A program made the translations under genes and the position numbers. A DNA stretch of 64,000 bases, taken from the NCBI GenBank assembly GCA_037969035.1, contig JBBKWU010000015.1, positions 58,329 to 122,328 on the forward strand, in the 5' to 3' direction. The notes under the pieces were generated by a model, which saw nothing but the letters and a program-made list of their open reading frames with translations, was not told the origin of the DNA and did not search any database. Each line of letters starts with the position of its first letter. The stretch's first letter is position 1. This DNA is from JBBKWU01 sp037969035 (GTDB lineage: Bacteria > Pseudomonadota > Alphaproteobacteria > Micavibrionales > Micavibrionaceae). Shown here piece after piece: positions 9,785 through 19,150 of the stretch.

Positions 9785-10117
9785 TTATTTATAAGTGCAA
9801 GTCATGTTACCAAGCGCATCGCGACCCAAAACAGCTTCGCTGCCTGCGGGTGTCTCCAAAGCACATTTATCAGCAACACTCATTGGTGTCGGCACTTCAT
9901 CGCCGTCCAAATAATCAACGCCTGTGCCAAGAGCTAAGCCCAAAGCCGCGCCGCCAAGAATACCTTTTAGCGCAGAAACAGCCATATGCTCATCTTTTAC
10001 TTTTACCCAACCGCGCGTAAGCGCAGAAGTAAGCTGCCCGCCAAAATTAAGCACTGGAAACGCAATGCCTCCCGCAGCAGCCAAACCAAATGCCAAACCA
10101 ATTGTTAAACCTGTCAT
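9785..10117 (-). CDS. Small glycine-rich membrane protein
   Basis: No named family. Two hydrophobic glycine-patterned stretches (about residues 2-30 and 45-65, with GGAALGLALG) could be membrane helices of the glycine-zipper kind. The short tail holds two cysteines. Of the two ATGs six bases apart, the second (10117) is chosen because the AAGGAG ribosome-binding site touches the first. The product is 110 residues. It lies downstream of sucB on the same strand and has its own terminator. Confidence 0.65.
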   Translation of the reverse strand: MTGLTIGLAFGLAAAGGIAFPVLNFGGQLTSALTRGWVKVKDEHMAVSALKGILGGAALGLALGTGVDYLDGDEVPTPMSVADKCALETPAGSEAVLGRDALGNMTCTYK

Positions 10118-10191
10118 GTCCATCTCCTTTGTTTACAGAACAAGGGATGATTAGCACAAACAGAATTCAATCGTCAATTAAAATATGGAAA

Positions 10192-11442
10192 TTACATATC
10201 CAGCAATAAACGCTGTGGGTCTTCAATCGCTTGCTTGATACGCACGAGGAAGCTCACCGCCTCTTTACCGTCAACGATACGGTGATCGTAAGACAGCGCG
10301 AGATACATCATCGGACGGGCTTGGATAGAACCGTCAGGCATAACCATCGCGCGTTTCACGATATTGTGCATGCCCAAAATACCCGATTGCGGTGTGTTCA
10401 AAATCGGCGTGGACATCATTGAACCAAACGTACCGCCATTCGTGATCGTAAACGTTCCACCCATCATTTCATCGAGCTGGATTTTACCGTCGCGGGCTTT
10501 CAAACCATATTCCATGATTTGTTTTTCAATATCCGCCATGGATTTGTCTTCGCAATCACGCACCACAGGAACAACCAGCCCTTGCGGTGTGCTAACAGCA
10601 ACGCCAACATCGTAGTAATTTTTGTAAACGATCTCGTCGCCATCGATTTCCGCATTCACAGCAGGAAATTCTTGCAACGCGTTCACGCACGCTTTGACAA
10701 AGAAAGACATAAAGCCGAGCTTCACACCGTGTTTTTTCTCAAAACCTTCTTTATAAACCCCGCGCATTTCCATCACGGCGGTCATATCAACTTCGTTAAA
10801 CGTCGTCAGCATCGCAGCTGTGTTTTGTGCTTCTTTCAAGCGTTCCGCAATTTTCATACGGAGGCGCGTCATTTTCACACGTTCTTCGCGTGGGCCAGCA
10901 TCTTTTTTCTCCTCGCGAACATGAAGTGCTTTATCGGACGGCACAGATGTTTCTTCTTTTGCTTTTGCAGACGACGATTTTTCGCCCTTCTCCATGAATT
11001 CCAGAACGTCACCTTTGGTCACGCGGCCATCTTTGCCTGTGCCTGAAATTTTGGAAACGTCGATATTGTTTTCATCGACCAACTTACGAACGGCTGGCGG
11101 TAATTTATGCTCTTCATCGCTATCGGAAGGTTTGCTCTCCGCCTTTGCGGCAGGCTCTTTCTTTTCTTCGGTTTTGGCGGATTTTGCTTTGGTATCGTTT
11201 GCTGCGCTGCCCTTACCAATCACACCCAAAACGGCGCCAACACCAACATTTTCGCCTGCTGCAACGGTGATCTTTGTAATCACGCCGCCTTCGGGAGCAT
11301 TAACCTCAAGCGTCACCTTATCGGTTTCAAGCTCCACAATCGGCTCATCCGCTGCGACCGTATCGCCTTCTTGCTTCAACCACTGTGCAACAGTTGCTTC
11401 GGAAACAGATTCACCCAATGTAGGAACTTTGATCTCGGTCAT
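10192..11442 (-). CDS. sucB: Dihydrolipoyl succinyltransferase (2-oxoglutarate dehydrogenase E2)
   Basis: Core E2 subunit that transfers the succinyl group from its lipoyl arm to CoA. The order is: one lipoyl domain at residues 1-78 with the lipoylated Lys in ETDKVTLEV, an Ala/Lys/Glu-rich linker, the E1/E3-binding domain at about 112-150, a second charged linker, and the catalytic domain ending in SYDHRIVDGKEA with catalytic H387 and D391. At 416 residues it is a normal length. The ATG follows an AAAGG site. In most relatives sucB follows sucA directly; here about 2.6 kb with three other genes separates them. Confidence 0.97.
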   Translation of the reverse strand: MTEIKVPTLGESVSEATVAQWLKQEGDTVAADEPIVELETDKVTLEVNAPEGGVITKITVAAGENVGVGAVLGVIGKGSAANDTKAKSAKTEEKKEPAAKAESKPSDSDEEHKLPPAVRKLVDENNIDVSKISGTGKDGRVTKGDVLEFMEKGEKSSSAKAKEETSVPSDKALHVREEKKDAGPREERVKMTRLRMKIAERLKEAQNTAAMLTTFNEVDMTAVMEMRGVYKEGFEKKHGVKLGFMSFFVKACVNALQEFPAVNAEIDGDEIVYKNYYDVGVAVSTPQGLVVPVVRDCEDKSMADIEKQIMEYGLKARDGKIQLDEMMGGTFTITNGGTFGSMMSTPILNTPQSGILGMHNIVKRAMVMPDGSIQARPMMYLALSYDHRIVDGKEAVSFLVRIKQAIEDPQRLLLDM

Positions 11443-11535
11443 GTTTTTGGCCTTTTGTAGGTTAAATTAGATGCTACAAAACTACTCCATTCCTGCGCGG
11501 AATCAAGGGATTTTTGAGTAAAAAGGCAGATCTAT

Positions 11536-12387
11536 CTATGAATTTCTGTATGACCATTCCGCCATGGAACCTGCATACACAGGAACGGGGCGATTATAAT
11601 CATTTGTGACCTTACGAATAGCGAGAGCAAAAATTGGTGCCAACAGACCATGCGCGCAATACGCCACATGTTCGTTATTCGGGTTCACGCGGGCGGCTGC
11701 AAATGTTTTTTCCAACGCGCGAACATCTTTTAAGGTTTGAAAATCAAAATACTTGTCTGAACGAACAAGCTCTTGGAATGGTAAATTTGTGGCACGCGGT
11801 AATGCTGCCGCTGCAAATTCATCTTCAACGCGTAAATCAACAGAATTTCTACTCACGAAATTTGGATCATCCATGCGTGCGAGCCACTCTAAATTCGAAC
11901 ATGCAGAAAACGGCGTCGGCGTAGTGTCGCGAAAATCTCCCGCAAGCATGCGACGCTTTACGCTGAAATCACGTGCCTCCCACGACCATTTTTCAAAGCC
12001 ACCTTCTAGTATCCGTACATTTTCATGGCCATAATGCTTAAAAAGCCACCACGCGCGCGGTGCGGAGAACAGACCATGGTGATCGTAAACCACCACAGGG
12101 TCATCATTATTCACACCCAATGCGCCGACACCTTTGGCAAAGGCTTTCACGGACGGGTGCGAGTTGTAAACATTTTGCGCTATTCTAAATGATAGTTCAG
12201 GTCCACTGATTTTGTCCTGATCAAACGGTGCAGCACCTGCGATATGCAGCCGTTCAAAATGCTTTGTGCCAGCATATTTTTGGCCAGGCATCCATTCGGC
12301 ATCCAAAATACGGACATCATCCATATGCTCGGCAAGCCAGTCTGTGGTTACAAAATCACCTTCAGGGAATATATTTTCTTTTTTCAT
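11536..12387 (-). CDS. Rhodanese-family sulfurtransferase (3-mercaptopyruvate type)
   Basis: Two tandem rhodanese domains (about residues 1-145 and 155-283) as in thiosulfate or 3-mercaptopyruvate sulfurtransferases. The catalytic Cys aligns in YCAHGLLA, where the canonical loop reads CGSGVTA, so the loop is unusual while the Cys is kept. The start at 12387 (MKKENIFPEG) gives 283 residues, the normal length; the frame stays open 33 codons further upstream, but that part is not family-like. It lies between sucB and sucA on the same strand. The sulfur donor is uncertain given the changed loop. Confidence 0.85.
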   Translation of the reverse strand: MKKENIFPEGDFVTTDWLAEHMDDVRILDAEWMPGQKYAGTKHFERLHIAGAAPFDQDKISGPELSFRIAQNVYNSHPSVKAFAKGVGALGVNNDDPVVVYDHHGLFSAPRAWWLFKHYGHENVRILEGGFEKWSWEARDFSVKRRMLAGDFRDTTPTPFSACSNLEWLARMDDPNFVSRNSVDLRVEDEFAAAALPRATNLPFQELVRSDKYFDFQTLKDVRALEKTFAAARVNPNNEHVAYCAHGLLAPIFALAIRKVTNDYNRPVPVYAGSMAEWSYRNS

Positions 12388-12539
12388 GATATCTGTTTGC
12401 CATAAAAATATGCGGCAAGTCAAGAATATATAAAATTGCAGTGCAATAAATAAGTCGTAGCAGGCCTTTAAATTTGACATATTCAAGGCATTGCCGTACC
12501 CTCTGCGGCAGTAACTAATAATACGCGGAGGCTAAAAAC

Positions 12540-13286
12540 ATGGAATCGTTTATCACCCGCTTTAAGCGTGATTTCAATAAACTCTCTCTACCTAAAAAAA
12601 CCGCCTTCGTTGCCACCATACTTACAAGTGCGTTTGTGCCTGCTGCTATGATCAATGAAAAACTACAAAGATATGCGATCGACTCGGTATACAGTGATAT
12701 TTTTTGCGCGCTTGATCCCACATGTCGTTCTCTCAATGATACAGAAGTTGCGTTACTGTGGGATTATTTTGGTGATCAAATTGATTACGACCTTGTTAAG
12801 ACATTCTCGCGCGGCAACCTTTTTTATAACGATAACGATAAGGCTATTGCTTACGTAAGCGGCAACAACATTTACAGAGGGCCGCAATATCATTTAGTCG
12901 CGAACGACCCTCAAAAAGCCAATAGTATTTTCGTACATGAGGCCACGCATGTGTGGCAGCATCAAAACCCGAGCATAAGCGGTCAAGATCGTGGAGATAA
13001 TCGAAACGGGCTATATAGCTATAACATCAACGAATTTGAGAGTTTTGCCGATTTTGGTATCGAGCAACAAGCTGAAATAATGAGAGCGTTATATAAATAT
13101 CAATCGTCATTTTCAAAAGAGTTAGAAACTCTTTACCAAAACATTTCTGACCCAACAGAAGCCATCATTGCCCAACAATGGGTAAGTGATCAATGCCAAA
13201 AACTGAAAGCTCATTTAGACAAAGCGCGTCAAGTCTTGCCTGTTGCGCCCATATCCATACCCGCCTGCGAATTCGTTCAGTCTTGA
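12540..13286 (+). CDS. Membrane-anchored HEATH-motif zincin-like protein
   Basis: A 248-residue protein with a hydrophobic segment at about 21-38 (signal anchor or signal peptide) and a zinc-protease-type motif H133-E-A-T-H137 followed by VWQHQ. A downstream FGIEQQAEI stretch could supply the third ligand. The pattern resembles the small alphaproteobacterial 'vgr-related' / eCIS-core-like proteins, in which HExxH is conserved but activity is unproven. A good GGAGG ribosome-binding site lies 9 bases upstream. It is AT-rich and opposite in strand to the surrounding suc genes, so it probably belongs to an inserted set. Confidence 0.7.
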   Translation: MESFITRFKRDFNKLSLPKKTAFVATILTSAFVPAAMINEKLQRYAIDSVYSDIFCALDPTCRSLNDTEVALLWDYFGDQIDYDLVKTFSRGNLFYNDNDKAIAYVSGNNIYRGPQYHLVANDPQKANSIFVHEATHVWQHQNPSISGQDRGDNRNGLYSYNINEFESFADFGIEQQAEIMRALYKYQSSFSKELETLYQNISDPTEAIIAQQWVSDQCQKLKAHLDKARQVLPVAPISIPACEFVQS

Positions 13287-13390
13287 TAACTCTGCTAGAT
13301 TTTAGGAGCACAACATTGAACACCCACTCATGCTGAATGGAGTGGAATGTGACCGATCACAGCGCCGCGGTTCAATTATCCGTTTGTAAT

Positions 13391-13419
13391 TTTACTTTTG
13401 CATTATAATTATGTATAAT
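13391..13419 (+). promoter_or_regulatory. Putative sigma-70 promoter
   Basis: TTTACT at 13391-13396, 17 bases, then TATAAT at 13414-13419. Transcription would begin near 13426, which is itself an ATG opening a 23-codon frame that ends at a TAA (13495-13497), in phase with the 13513 gene. A second TATAAT at 13404-13409 overlaps. Confidence 0.4.
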
Positions 13420-13512
13420 AAATTCATGTTAAGACATATTGTAAAAGCGATATTTAATACGGTAGCCCCAGAAGGTTATGTTGGGCCGCACGGATAACAA
13501 GACAGAGAGCTA

Positions 13513-14022
13513 ATGGCCGCTGGTCATAAGCCGATTGTCTTAATGGGTGACATGTCCGATATTGACTTAAGCAGGGACAATCTCGACCCTGTCATACGCA
13601 AATGGGCCGAAGATTTTCAAGATCTGTCTGCACTAGCGGACGAGGGCGGACTTACGCGAATGGATTTTGGCTTCGATCCCAGTGTGGAAAACCATATAAA
13701 CCTAGTTCTTTTTGGCAGATTTGGTGAAGAAGAAAACATGATGGCCATCAAAGACTTATATGAATGGGAAGATAATGGCCGCCAAGGCCCACCGCCATCT
13801 GATAAAGATATAGGAGAATATCTCGGCTACACCGAACAAGACGTCAAAGCGTGGAATCTTGTGAATACGCTTAGCTCTGCGGCGCGCTATGCTCCGTTTT
13901 TAATTCCTGCGATTAACGATTACATGTTGCAACACAACGTGCCAAACCGCGATGCCCATGTTGCTCATATGCTTGCTAACCCTACCGAGCATCAATTTGA
14001 TATCCCCAAAGCTGGCATGTAA
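13513..14022 (+). CDS. Hypothetical protein, 169 aa
   Basis: No family recognised. The product is a soluble, acidic 169-residue protein. The same reading frame is open upstream from an ATG at 13426 and is broken only by a single TAA at 13495, so the gene may once have been 23 codons plus a short link longer, or the upstream part may be a leader peptide. The ribosome-binding site before 13513 is weak (AGAGAG). A strong terminator follows. It is AT-rich and inserted between sucB and sucA on the opposite strand. Confidence 0.6.
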   Translation: MAAGHKPIVLMGDMSDIDLSRDNLDPVIRKWAEDFQDLSALADEGGLTRMDFGFDPSVENHINLVLFGRFGEEENMMAIKDLYEWEDNGRQGPPPSDKDIGEYLGYTEQDVKAWNLVNTLSSAARYAPFLIPAINDYMLQHNVPNRDAHVAHMLANPTEHQFDIPKAGM

Positions 14023-14024
14023 CA

Positions 14025-14065
14025 CAAAAAAAGGCACCGCGCCCGCGCAAGTGCCTTTTAATTTT
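14025..14065. terminator. Bidirectional rho-independent terminator
   Basis: AAGGCAC (14031-14037) pairs with GTGCCTT (14051-14057), flanked by an A run on the left and a T run on the right. It lies between the convergent 13513 gene and sucA and can serve both. Confidence 0.85.
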
Positions 14066-14081
14066 TCATCTCTTTAATTTC

Positions 14082-16982
14082 TTACTTAACGCTCAACGCC
14101 TCATCAACCAATTTGGCTTGCTGTGCTTTATGGCGGCTCATAAGACCTGTCGCAGGAGAAGCCGCAGCGTCACGACCCACATATTTCGGGCGTGGTTTTG
14201 TGTGCTTCATCGCTATCAACGCATCTTCGATCCATTCGTTGATGTGATTCCATGACCCCATATTGCGCGGTTCTTCCTGACACCAAACGATCTCGGCATG
14301 CTTATAATCTTTAAGCTCTTTCGCCAAAGCCGTTGCAGGAAATGGGTAAAGCTGCTCAATACGTAAGATCATCACATCGTCAGTTCCGCGCTCACGGCGC
14401 TCTTCCAGCAGGTCGTAATAAACCTTACCTGAACATAGAACCACACGTTTCACGTCTTTGGCTTTCTTCAGCTTAGCCGCGTCATCATCCCACAAGATAC
14501 GGTGGAAGGTGGAATCTTTGTCGAACATCGATTTATCAGAAACCGCCAATTTATGACGCAACAATGATTTTGGCGTCATGATAATAAGCGGCTTACGGAA
14601 GTCCCGCACCATCTGACGGCGCAACGCGTGGAAGTAGTTTGCCGGTGTTGTTAAATTACAAACCTGCCAGTTATCTTCGGCAGCATTTTGTAAGAAACGC
14701 TCCATCCGTGCGGAGGAATGCTCTGGCCCCTGCCCTTCATAACCATGCGGCAAAAGCATCACAAGGCCAGACATACGCAGCCATTTAGATTCGCCCGAGC
14801 TAATAAACTGGTCAATCAAGACCTGCGCGCCGTTCACGAAATCACCAAACTGGGCTTCCCATAGAACCAACGTTTTCGGATCCGCGAGCGAATAACCGTA
14901 CTCATACCCAAGCACCGCAGCTTCAGATAGTGGGCTATCATGGACTTCGAACTTGCCTTGGTTGTTATCAATGTTGGTCAACGGTAGATATTTGCTGCCG
15001 TCTTCTTGATCGTGCAGCACCGCGTGACGTTGCGAGAATGTACCGCGCCCACAATCCTGACCGGACAAACGCACCGCAAATTTTTGATCCACCAATGAGC
15101 CAAAGGCCAATGCCTCGCCCGTAGACCAATCAAACCCTTCTTTGCCCGCGAACATCTGTTTTTTAGATTCCAACTGACGCACGATCTTGGAGTTTGCATT
15201 AAAATCAGGCGGCAGCGTTGTCAGTGCCTTACCAACTTTATCAAACATCTTCTTTTCAAGACCTGTCGTACCGCGACGTGCCTCGCCATGGGCGATTTTC
15301 ATGTCGCTCCATACACCTTCAAGGTAGTCCGCTTTGTTTGGTTTATAATTCTGGCTGGCCGCGAATGCTTCTTCCAGATAATCGTTGAACTCTGTGACAA
15401 ACTGATCACCTTCACCTTCGGCAAGGGTTTTTTCTGCCGTTAGTTTTATGGCATACAGCTCACGCGTTGTTTTGTGCGTTTTTATTTTTTTATACATCAA
15501 TGGCTGTGTGAAGGATGGCTCGTCGCCTTCGTTGTGGCCGTGACGACGGTAACAAATCATATCAATAACAACGTCCTTTTTGAACTCGTGACGGAATTCC
15601 ATCGCGATACGTGCAACATGAACCACAGCTTCGGGATCATCGCCGTTCACGTGGAATATCGGTGCAGATAGCATCTTCGCAACATCCGTTGAATACGGGC
15701 CAGAACGACCAAATTGCGGTGTTGTGGTAAAGCCGATTTGGTTGTTAATCACAAAGTGGATCGTGCCGCCCACGCGGTAACCAGGAAGCTCAGAAATCAT
15801 CAATGTTTCAGCAACCAAGCCTTGTCCTGCAAACGCTGCGTCACCATGTAACAACAACGGCAGAACTTGCTCGCCTTCAATGTCATTGCGCAAAACTTGC
15901 TTCGCGCGCACTTTGCCGATCACAACAGGGTCAACCGCCTCAAGGTGCGACGGGTTTGCGGTAAGTGAAAGGTGGATAGTGTTGCCGTCAAAATCACGGT
16001 CGCTAGATGTACCAAGGTGATATTTCACATCACCTGAGCCCTGCACGTCTTCAGGGTTAGAGGAATGCCCTTGAAACTCAGAAAACACCGCCACAAACGG
16101 TTTGCCCATCACGTTTGTTAGAACGTTCAAGCGGCCACGGTGTGCCATGCCCAATACAATTTCTTTCAAGCCCAATTGCCCGCCGCGCTTCATGATTTGC
16201 TCAATCGCAGGAACGAGAGATTCGCCGCCATCAAGACCAAAACGTTTTGTGCCTGTGTATTTGGTGTTCAAGAATTTCTCGAACCCTTCGGCGGCTGTCA
16301 AACGTTGTAAAATCGCGCGTTTGCCGTTTTCGGAAAATTCGGTTTGGTTGCGCGGCTCTTCAATGCGTTCCTGAATCCATGATTTTTCTTCAGGGTCAGA
16401 CAGATGCAAAAACTCGACGCCGATTCTGTTGCTGTAGGTTTTTTTCAACGCGCTCATAATCTCGCGCAACGTCGCCATTTCCATACCCAAAACGCCGTTC
16501 ACAAAGATCGGACGGTCAAAGTCGCTATCGCCGAAACCATAATGCGCAGGGTCAAGTTCTGGGTGGTATTCTGTTTCTTTCAAATTCAACGGGTCAAGAT
16601 CAGCAATCAAATGACCACGCGCGCGGAACGCACGAATAAGCATCAACGCGCCGATAGAATCCGTAGTGGCTTGACGTGCCAATGCGTCATTCGCAACGGG
16701 CGCTGTGCTTTGTCTTGTCGTCGGCGCGTCATCTTCTGCCGTAACATGTGTGCCTGCGGAGAAGCGATCAAACGTGTTTTCATCCTTGCGGTTTGCCTTA
16801 GGTGTCCAGCTCGCGCCATGTAATTCGCGCAGAATGGAGACTTCATCATCGTTCATCTCATCGAAGAACTTAATCCAACTACCGTTGATTTTTGTCGGGT
16901 CGGCCAAATACTGGCTGTAAAGATGGGCTATATATTCGGAATTAACACCGGACAGGAAAGAAATATTGGTTTTACTGGACAT
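14082..16982 (-). CDS. sucA: 2-oxoglutarate dehydrogenase E1 component
   Basis: Thiamine-diphosphate-dependent E1 that decarboxylates 2-oxoglutarate and succinylates the E2 lipoyl arm. At 966 residues it is full length. The N-terminus has the short helix that binds the partner complex (LSGVNSEYIAHLYSQY). The ThDP/Mg site is recognisable in LHGDAAFAGQGLVAETL and NNQIGFTT, and the transketolase-like pyrimidine-binding domain is in the C-terminal half. The ATG follows a GAGAGAGG stretch. It lies downstream of three same-strand paralogous unknown genes, which may be co-transcribed with it. Confidence 0.97.
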   Translation of the reverse strand: MSSKTNISFLSGVNSEYIAHLYSQYLADPTKINGSWIKFFDEMNDDEVSILRELHGASWTPKANRKDENTFDRFSAGTHVTAEDDAPTTRQSTAPVANDALARQATTDSIGALMLIRAFRARGHLIADLDPLNLKETEYHPELDPAHYGFGDSDFDRPIFVNGVLGMEMATLREIMSALKKTYSNRIGVEFLHLSDPEEKSWIQERIEEPRNQTEFSENGKRAILQRLTAAEGFEKFLNTKYTGTKRFGLDGGESLVPAIEQIMKRGGQLGLKEIVLGMAHRGRLNVLTNVMGKPFVAVFSEFQGHSSNPEDVQGSGDVKYHLGTSSDRDFDGNTIHLSLTANPSHLEAVDPVVIGKVRAKQVLRNDIEGEQVLPLLLHGDAAFAGQGLVAETLMISELPGYRVGGTIHFVINNQIGFTTTPQFGRSGPYSTDVAKMLSAPIFHVNGDDPEAVVHVARIAMEFRHEFKKDVVIDMICYRRHGHNEGDEPSFTQPLMYKKIKTHKTTRELYAIKLTAEKTLAEGEGDQFVTEFNDYLEEAFAASQNYKPNKADYLEGVWSDMKIAHGEARRGTTGLEKKMFDKVGKALTTLPPDFNANSKIVRQLESKKQMFAGKEGFDWSTGEALAFGSLVDQKFAVRLSGQDCGRGTFSQRHAVLHDQEDGSKYLPLTNIDNNQGKFEVHDSPLSEAAVLGYEYGYSLADPKTLVLWEAQFGDFVNGAQVLIDQFISSGESKWLRMSGLVMLLPHGYEGQGPEHSSARMERFLQNAAEDNWQVCNLTTPANYFHALRRQMVRDFRKPLIIMTPKSLLRHKLAVSDKSMFDKDSTFHRILWDDDAAKLKKAKDVKRVVLCSGKVYYDLLEERRERGTDDVMILRIEQLYPFPATALAKELKDYKHAEIVWCQEEPRNMGSWNHINEWIEDALIAMKHTKPRPKYVGRDAAASPATGLMSRHKAQQAKLVDEALSVK

Positions 16983-17117
16983 GGTACGCTGCCTCTCTCT
17001 TAAGCATTCTTGAACGAAGCTTTCTTAGCATCATTTCAAATCATTACAAACATGATATTAGAAAGGACTTCACAATTTTTCAACGGCGCTTTTGCAATAA
17101 AGCACCGTTTTAAAGTT

Positions 17118-17693
17118 CTATTTGTCAGGCAACACTATATTTGATTCAAACTGAAGCGCTTTTGCCAGTTTTGAAAGGGCCATATCCTCAGCCACACTAA
17201 TGTTCAAAAGAGAGCTCGAAACATAGCTCTCGCCTTTAAAACCGCCCATAAACTTATCAAACGCAATCCCCAAATGCGTCGTTATCTTTTTGCAAAAACT
17301 GGTCTGTACATCGAACTCGCGGAACGATAACGCTACTGTTGTTGCAATCTGCATTATGTTTTCTTTGTAGCCCTTCGCATCATGTTCAATCAGCTTTGCA
17401 GAAACAACAGTCACCGCAGTACGGCAATCGGCTTCAATATCACCTATTTGCCCCTGCCATTTTGGCCAATCAGCTTCGCGTAGTTTCAATTCGGACATGA
17501 TTTCATGCACAAAGGCGGATTCAAAAAGCCCTGCGGCCTTTTTCGCAATAATTTTATGCAACTCGTCTCGTTCGTGGATACTGGATAGTGCATTGCCCGT
17601 TTTATCGGCATTGCTCACCCATATCCCCACCCGATAAGGCAGAGACACCAATAATGTTTTTTCTTCTGCTGAGAAGCTTTCAAGAAAAGCCAC
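17118..17693 (-). CDS. LPYxVG-family hypothetical protein, copy 3
   Basis: No named family, but clearly homologous to the genes at 17706 and 18530. All three begin with a short acidic lead and then (L/A)xSLPYxVGxWxSxxDxTG, carry an amphipathic middle ending in a helix like IAxTVAxxFxEF, and end with NxSxAEDxALSxLAxxL. 191 residues, no signal peptide, probably soluble and helical. The start is GTG at 17693, with AAAGGA six bases upstream. It sits 12 bases after copy 2 and about 135 bases before sucA on the same strand. Function unknown. Confidence 0.75.
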   Translation of the reverse strand: MAFLESFSAEEKTLLVSLPYRVGIWVSNADKTGNALSSIHERDELHKIIAKKAAGLFESAFVHEIMSELKLREADWPKWQGQIGDIEADCRTAVTVVSAKLIEHDAKGYKENIMQIATTVALSFREFDVQTSFCKKITTHLGIAFDKFMGGFKGESYVSSSLLNISVAEDMALSKLAKALQFESNIVLPDK

Positions 17694-17705
17694 AATGAGT
17701 CCTTT

Positions 17706-18419
17706 CTAAGTCTTATCGACTTCGGCACTTGTTTCTGTTTCGGCGTCAGGTTCGGCATCGATGACTTTAATATCTTCCGCCGCAGCGTCCGCGCCTTCAT
17801 CGTAATCTTCTTCAAATTCATAATCTGCATAAACGTCTACATATGTGTTGGGCAGGCCATCCACCTCGCCAACGCGCAGAACCTTTGACAACTGCGCCAA
17901 CGCGACGCTTTCATCACGGCTAATATTCACAAGTTCGACCATCGTTTTAGGCTGTTGGTGCGTAATAACCGCGCGAATACTGTCGAACGTCATAATGAAA
18001 TAGAGGCTGAGTTTCCCGAAAAATGTTTCGTGGAAACTACTCTCCCGAAAGGCCATCGCAACGTTACGCGCCACTTCCATCAATGTGATTTTGAGCGAGA
18101 GAATATCTTTTCGCTCTAACTTATCAGAGAGCATTTCAATTGCGGCGCTGCATTCCTCAGGAACTTTGTCCAGATCATCTTCCCAGCTGCTCCACTTATC
18201 GTTGAGTGCCATCGTGCCCAGCATAAGCTGCTCCACAAACTCAGACTTCAAAAAATCCTGCGTGAAGCCTGTAATGATGCTATGAAGCGCACGTTTTTCG
18301 TTTCTATCCGCTTCAACACCACCTGTTTCATCGCTTTTACTGATCCACAGCCCCACACGATAAGGAAGCGAAGCCAATTGCGCTTTTTGTTTTTCATCAA
18401 GATCGTTGAATGTAGTCAC
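17706..18419 (-). CDS. LPYxVG-family hypothetical protein, copy 2
   Basis: Middle member of the three-gene paralogous array, 237 residues. The shared head is SLPYRVGLWISKSDETGG and the shared tail is NISRDESVALAQLSKVLR. It differs from its sisters by an added acidic C-terminal tail of about 40 residues rich in Asp, Glu and Ala. The start is GTG at 18419 with AAGGTG five bases upstream. Soluble; no catalytic motif recognised. Tail acidity suggests a protein-protein or metal-interaction role, but this is speculation. Confidence 0.75.
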   Translation of the reverse strand: MTTFNDLDEKQKAQLASLPYRVGLWISKSDETGGVEADRNEKRALHSIITGFTQDFLKSEFVEQLMLGTMALNDKWSSWEDDLDKVPEECSAAIEMLSDKLERKDILSLKITLMEVARNVAMAFRESSFHETFFGKLSLYFIMTFDSIRAVITHQQPKTMVELVNISRDESVALAQLSKVLRVGEVDGLPNTYVDVYADYEFEEDYDEGADAAAEDIKVIDAEPDAETETSAEVDKT

Positions 18420-18529
18420 AATGACACCTTACTTGGTTGAACCTTAAACCCATCAAAAGCACAATCGCCCGATGACTTACATAATAGTACAGAAACGTCG
18501 TTTAAAAAACGTTTGTTTTCCAGTATTTC

Positions 18530-19066
18530 TTAATCACGAAGAACAGCCGCAAGCTGCGACAAAGACGAATCTTCGGCTGCGCTCACGTTCATCGCGTGAT
18601 TTGTTCCATCATTCTTTCCGAACATACCGCTTATTTTTCCGACCAATGCGCCGAAACCTGCGGGAGCTTCTGCGTTTGCGCCACCAAACTCGCCCCATGC
18701 TTCAGCCACAGTCTGCGCGATTTCAAGCAAGCTTTTGCGGTAATTATTCACGGTGCGTTCTTCGGCGCGGGATTTAAGCAAAACCATCGCCTTCTCGCAT
18801 GATTTCAAAACATGGAAACTCTCATCCGTCCAAGCTGGCCATTTATCTTTGGATTTTAACGTTTCGCGCGCGATTTGATGTACAAACGGCATGTCTTCGT
18901 GGTGCTTTGCCACCTCGCGTATAATACGTTCGAGCGCGTCCATCTCGACATCGTCATCCTGCTCGCCCTCGGTATCGTCTGCGTGGCTCACCCAAATACC
19001 CACCTTATACGGCAAGCTCACAAGCAATGTACGTTCTTCATCGGAAAAATCGGATAGCGAAGTCAT
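18530..19066 (-). CDS. LPYxVG-family hypothetical protein, copy 1
   Basis: First member of the array in transcription order, 178 residues. The head is SLPYKVGIWVSHADDTEG, there is a middle WPAW, and the tail is NVSAAEDSSLSQLAAVLR, all in the same order as the two following genes. An insert at about residues 130-150 is rich in Gly/Ala. A strong AAGGAG site lies 8 bases before the ATG. Divergence between copies is high, so the duplication is old. Function unknown. Confidence 0.75.
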   Translation of the reverse strand: MTSLSDFSDEERTLLVSLPYKVGIWVSHADDTEGEQDDDVEMDALERIIREVAKHHEDMPFVHQIARETLKSKDKWPAWTDESFHVLKSCEKAMVLLKSRAEERTVNNYRKSLLEIAQTVAEAWGEFGGANAEAPAGFGALVGKISGMFGKNDGTNHAMNVSAAEDSSLSQLAAVLRD

Positions 19067-19150
19067 GGGACAATCTCCTTTTTGTTATCCGCATTATAGT
19101 CAGATTTTTGCTGTTAATCTACGGTCGATATTAAGCCGTAAGACTTAATA

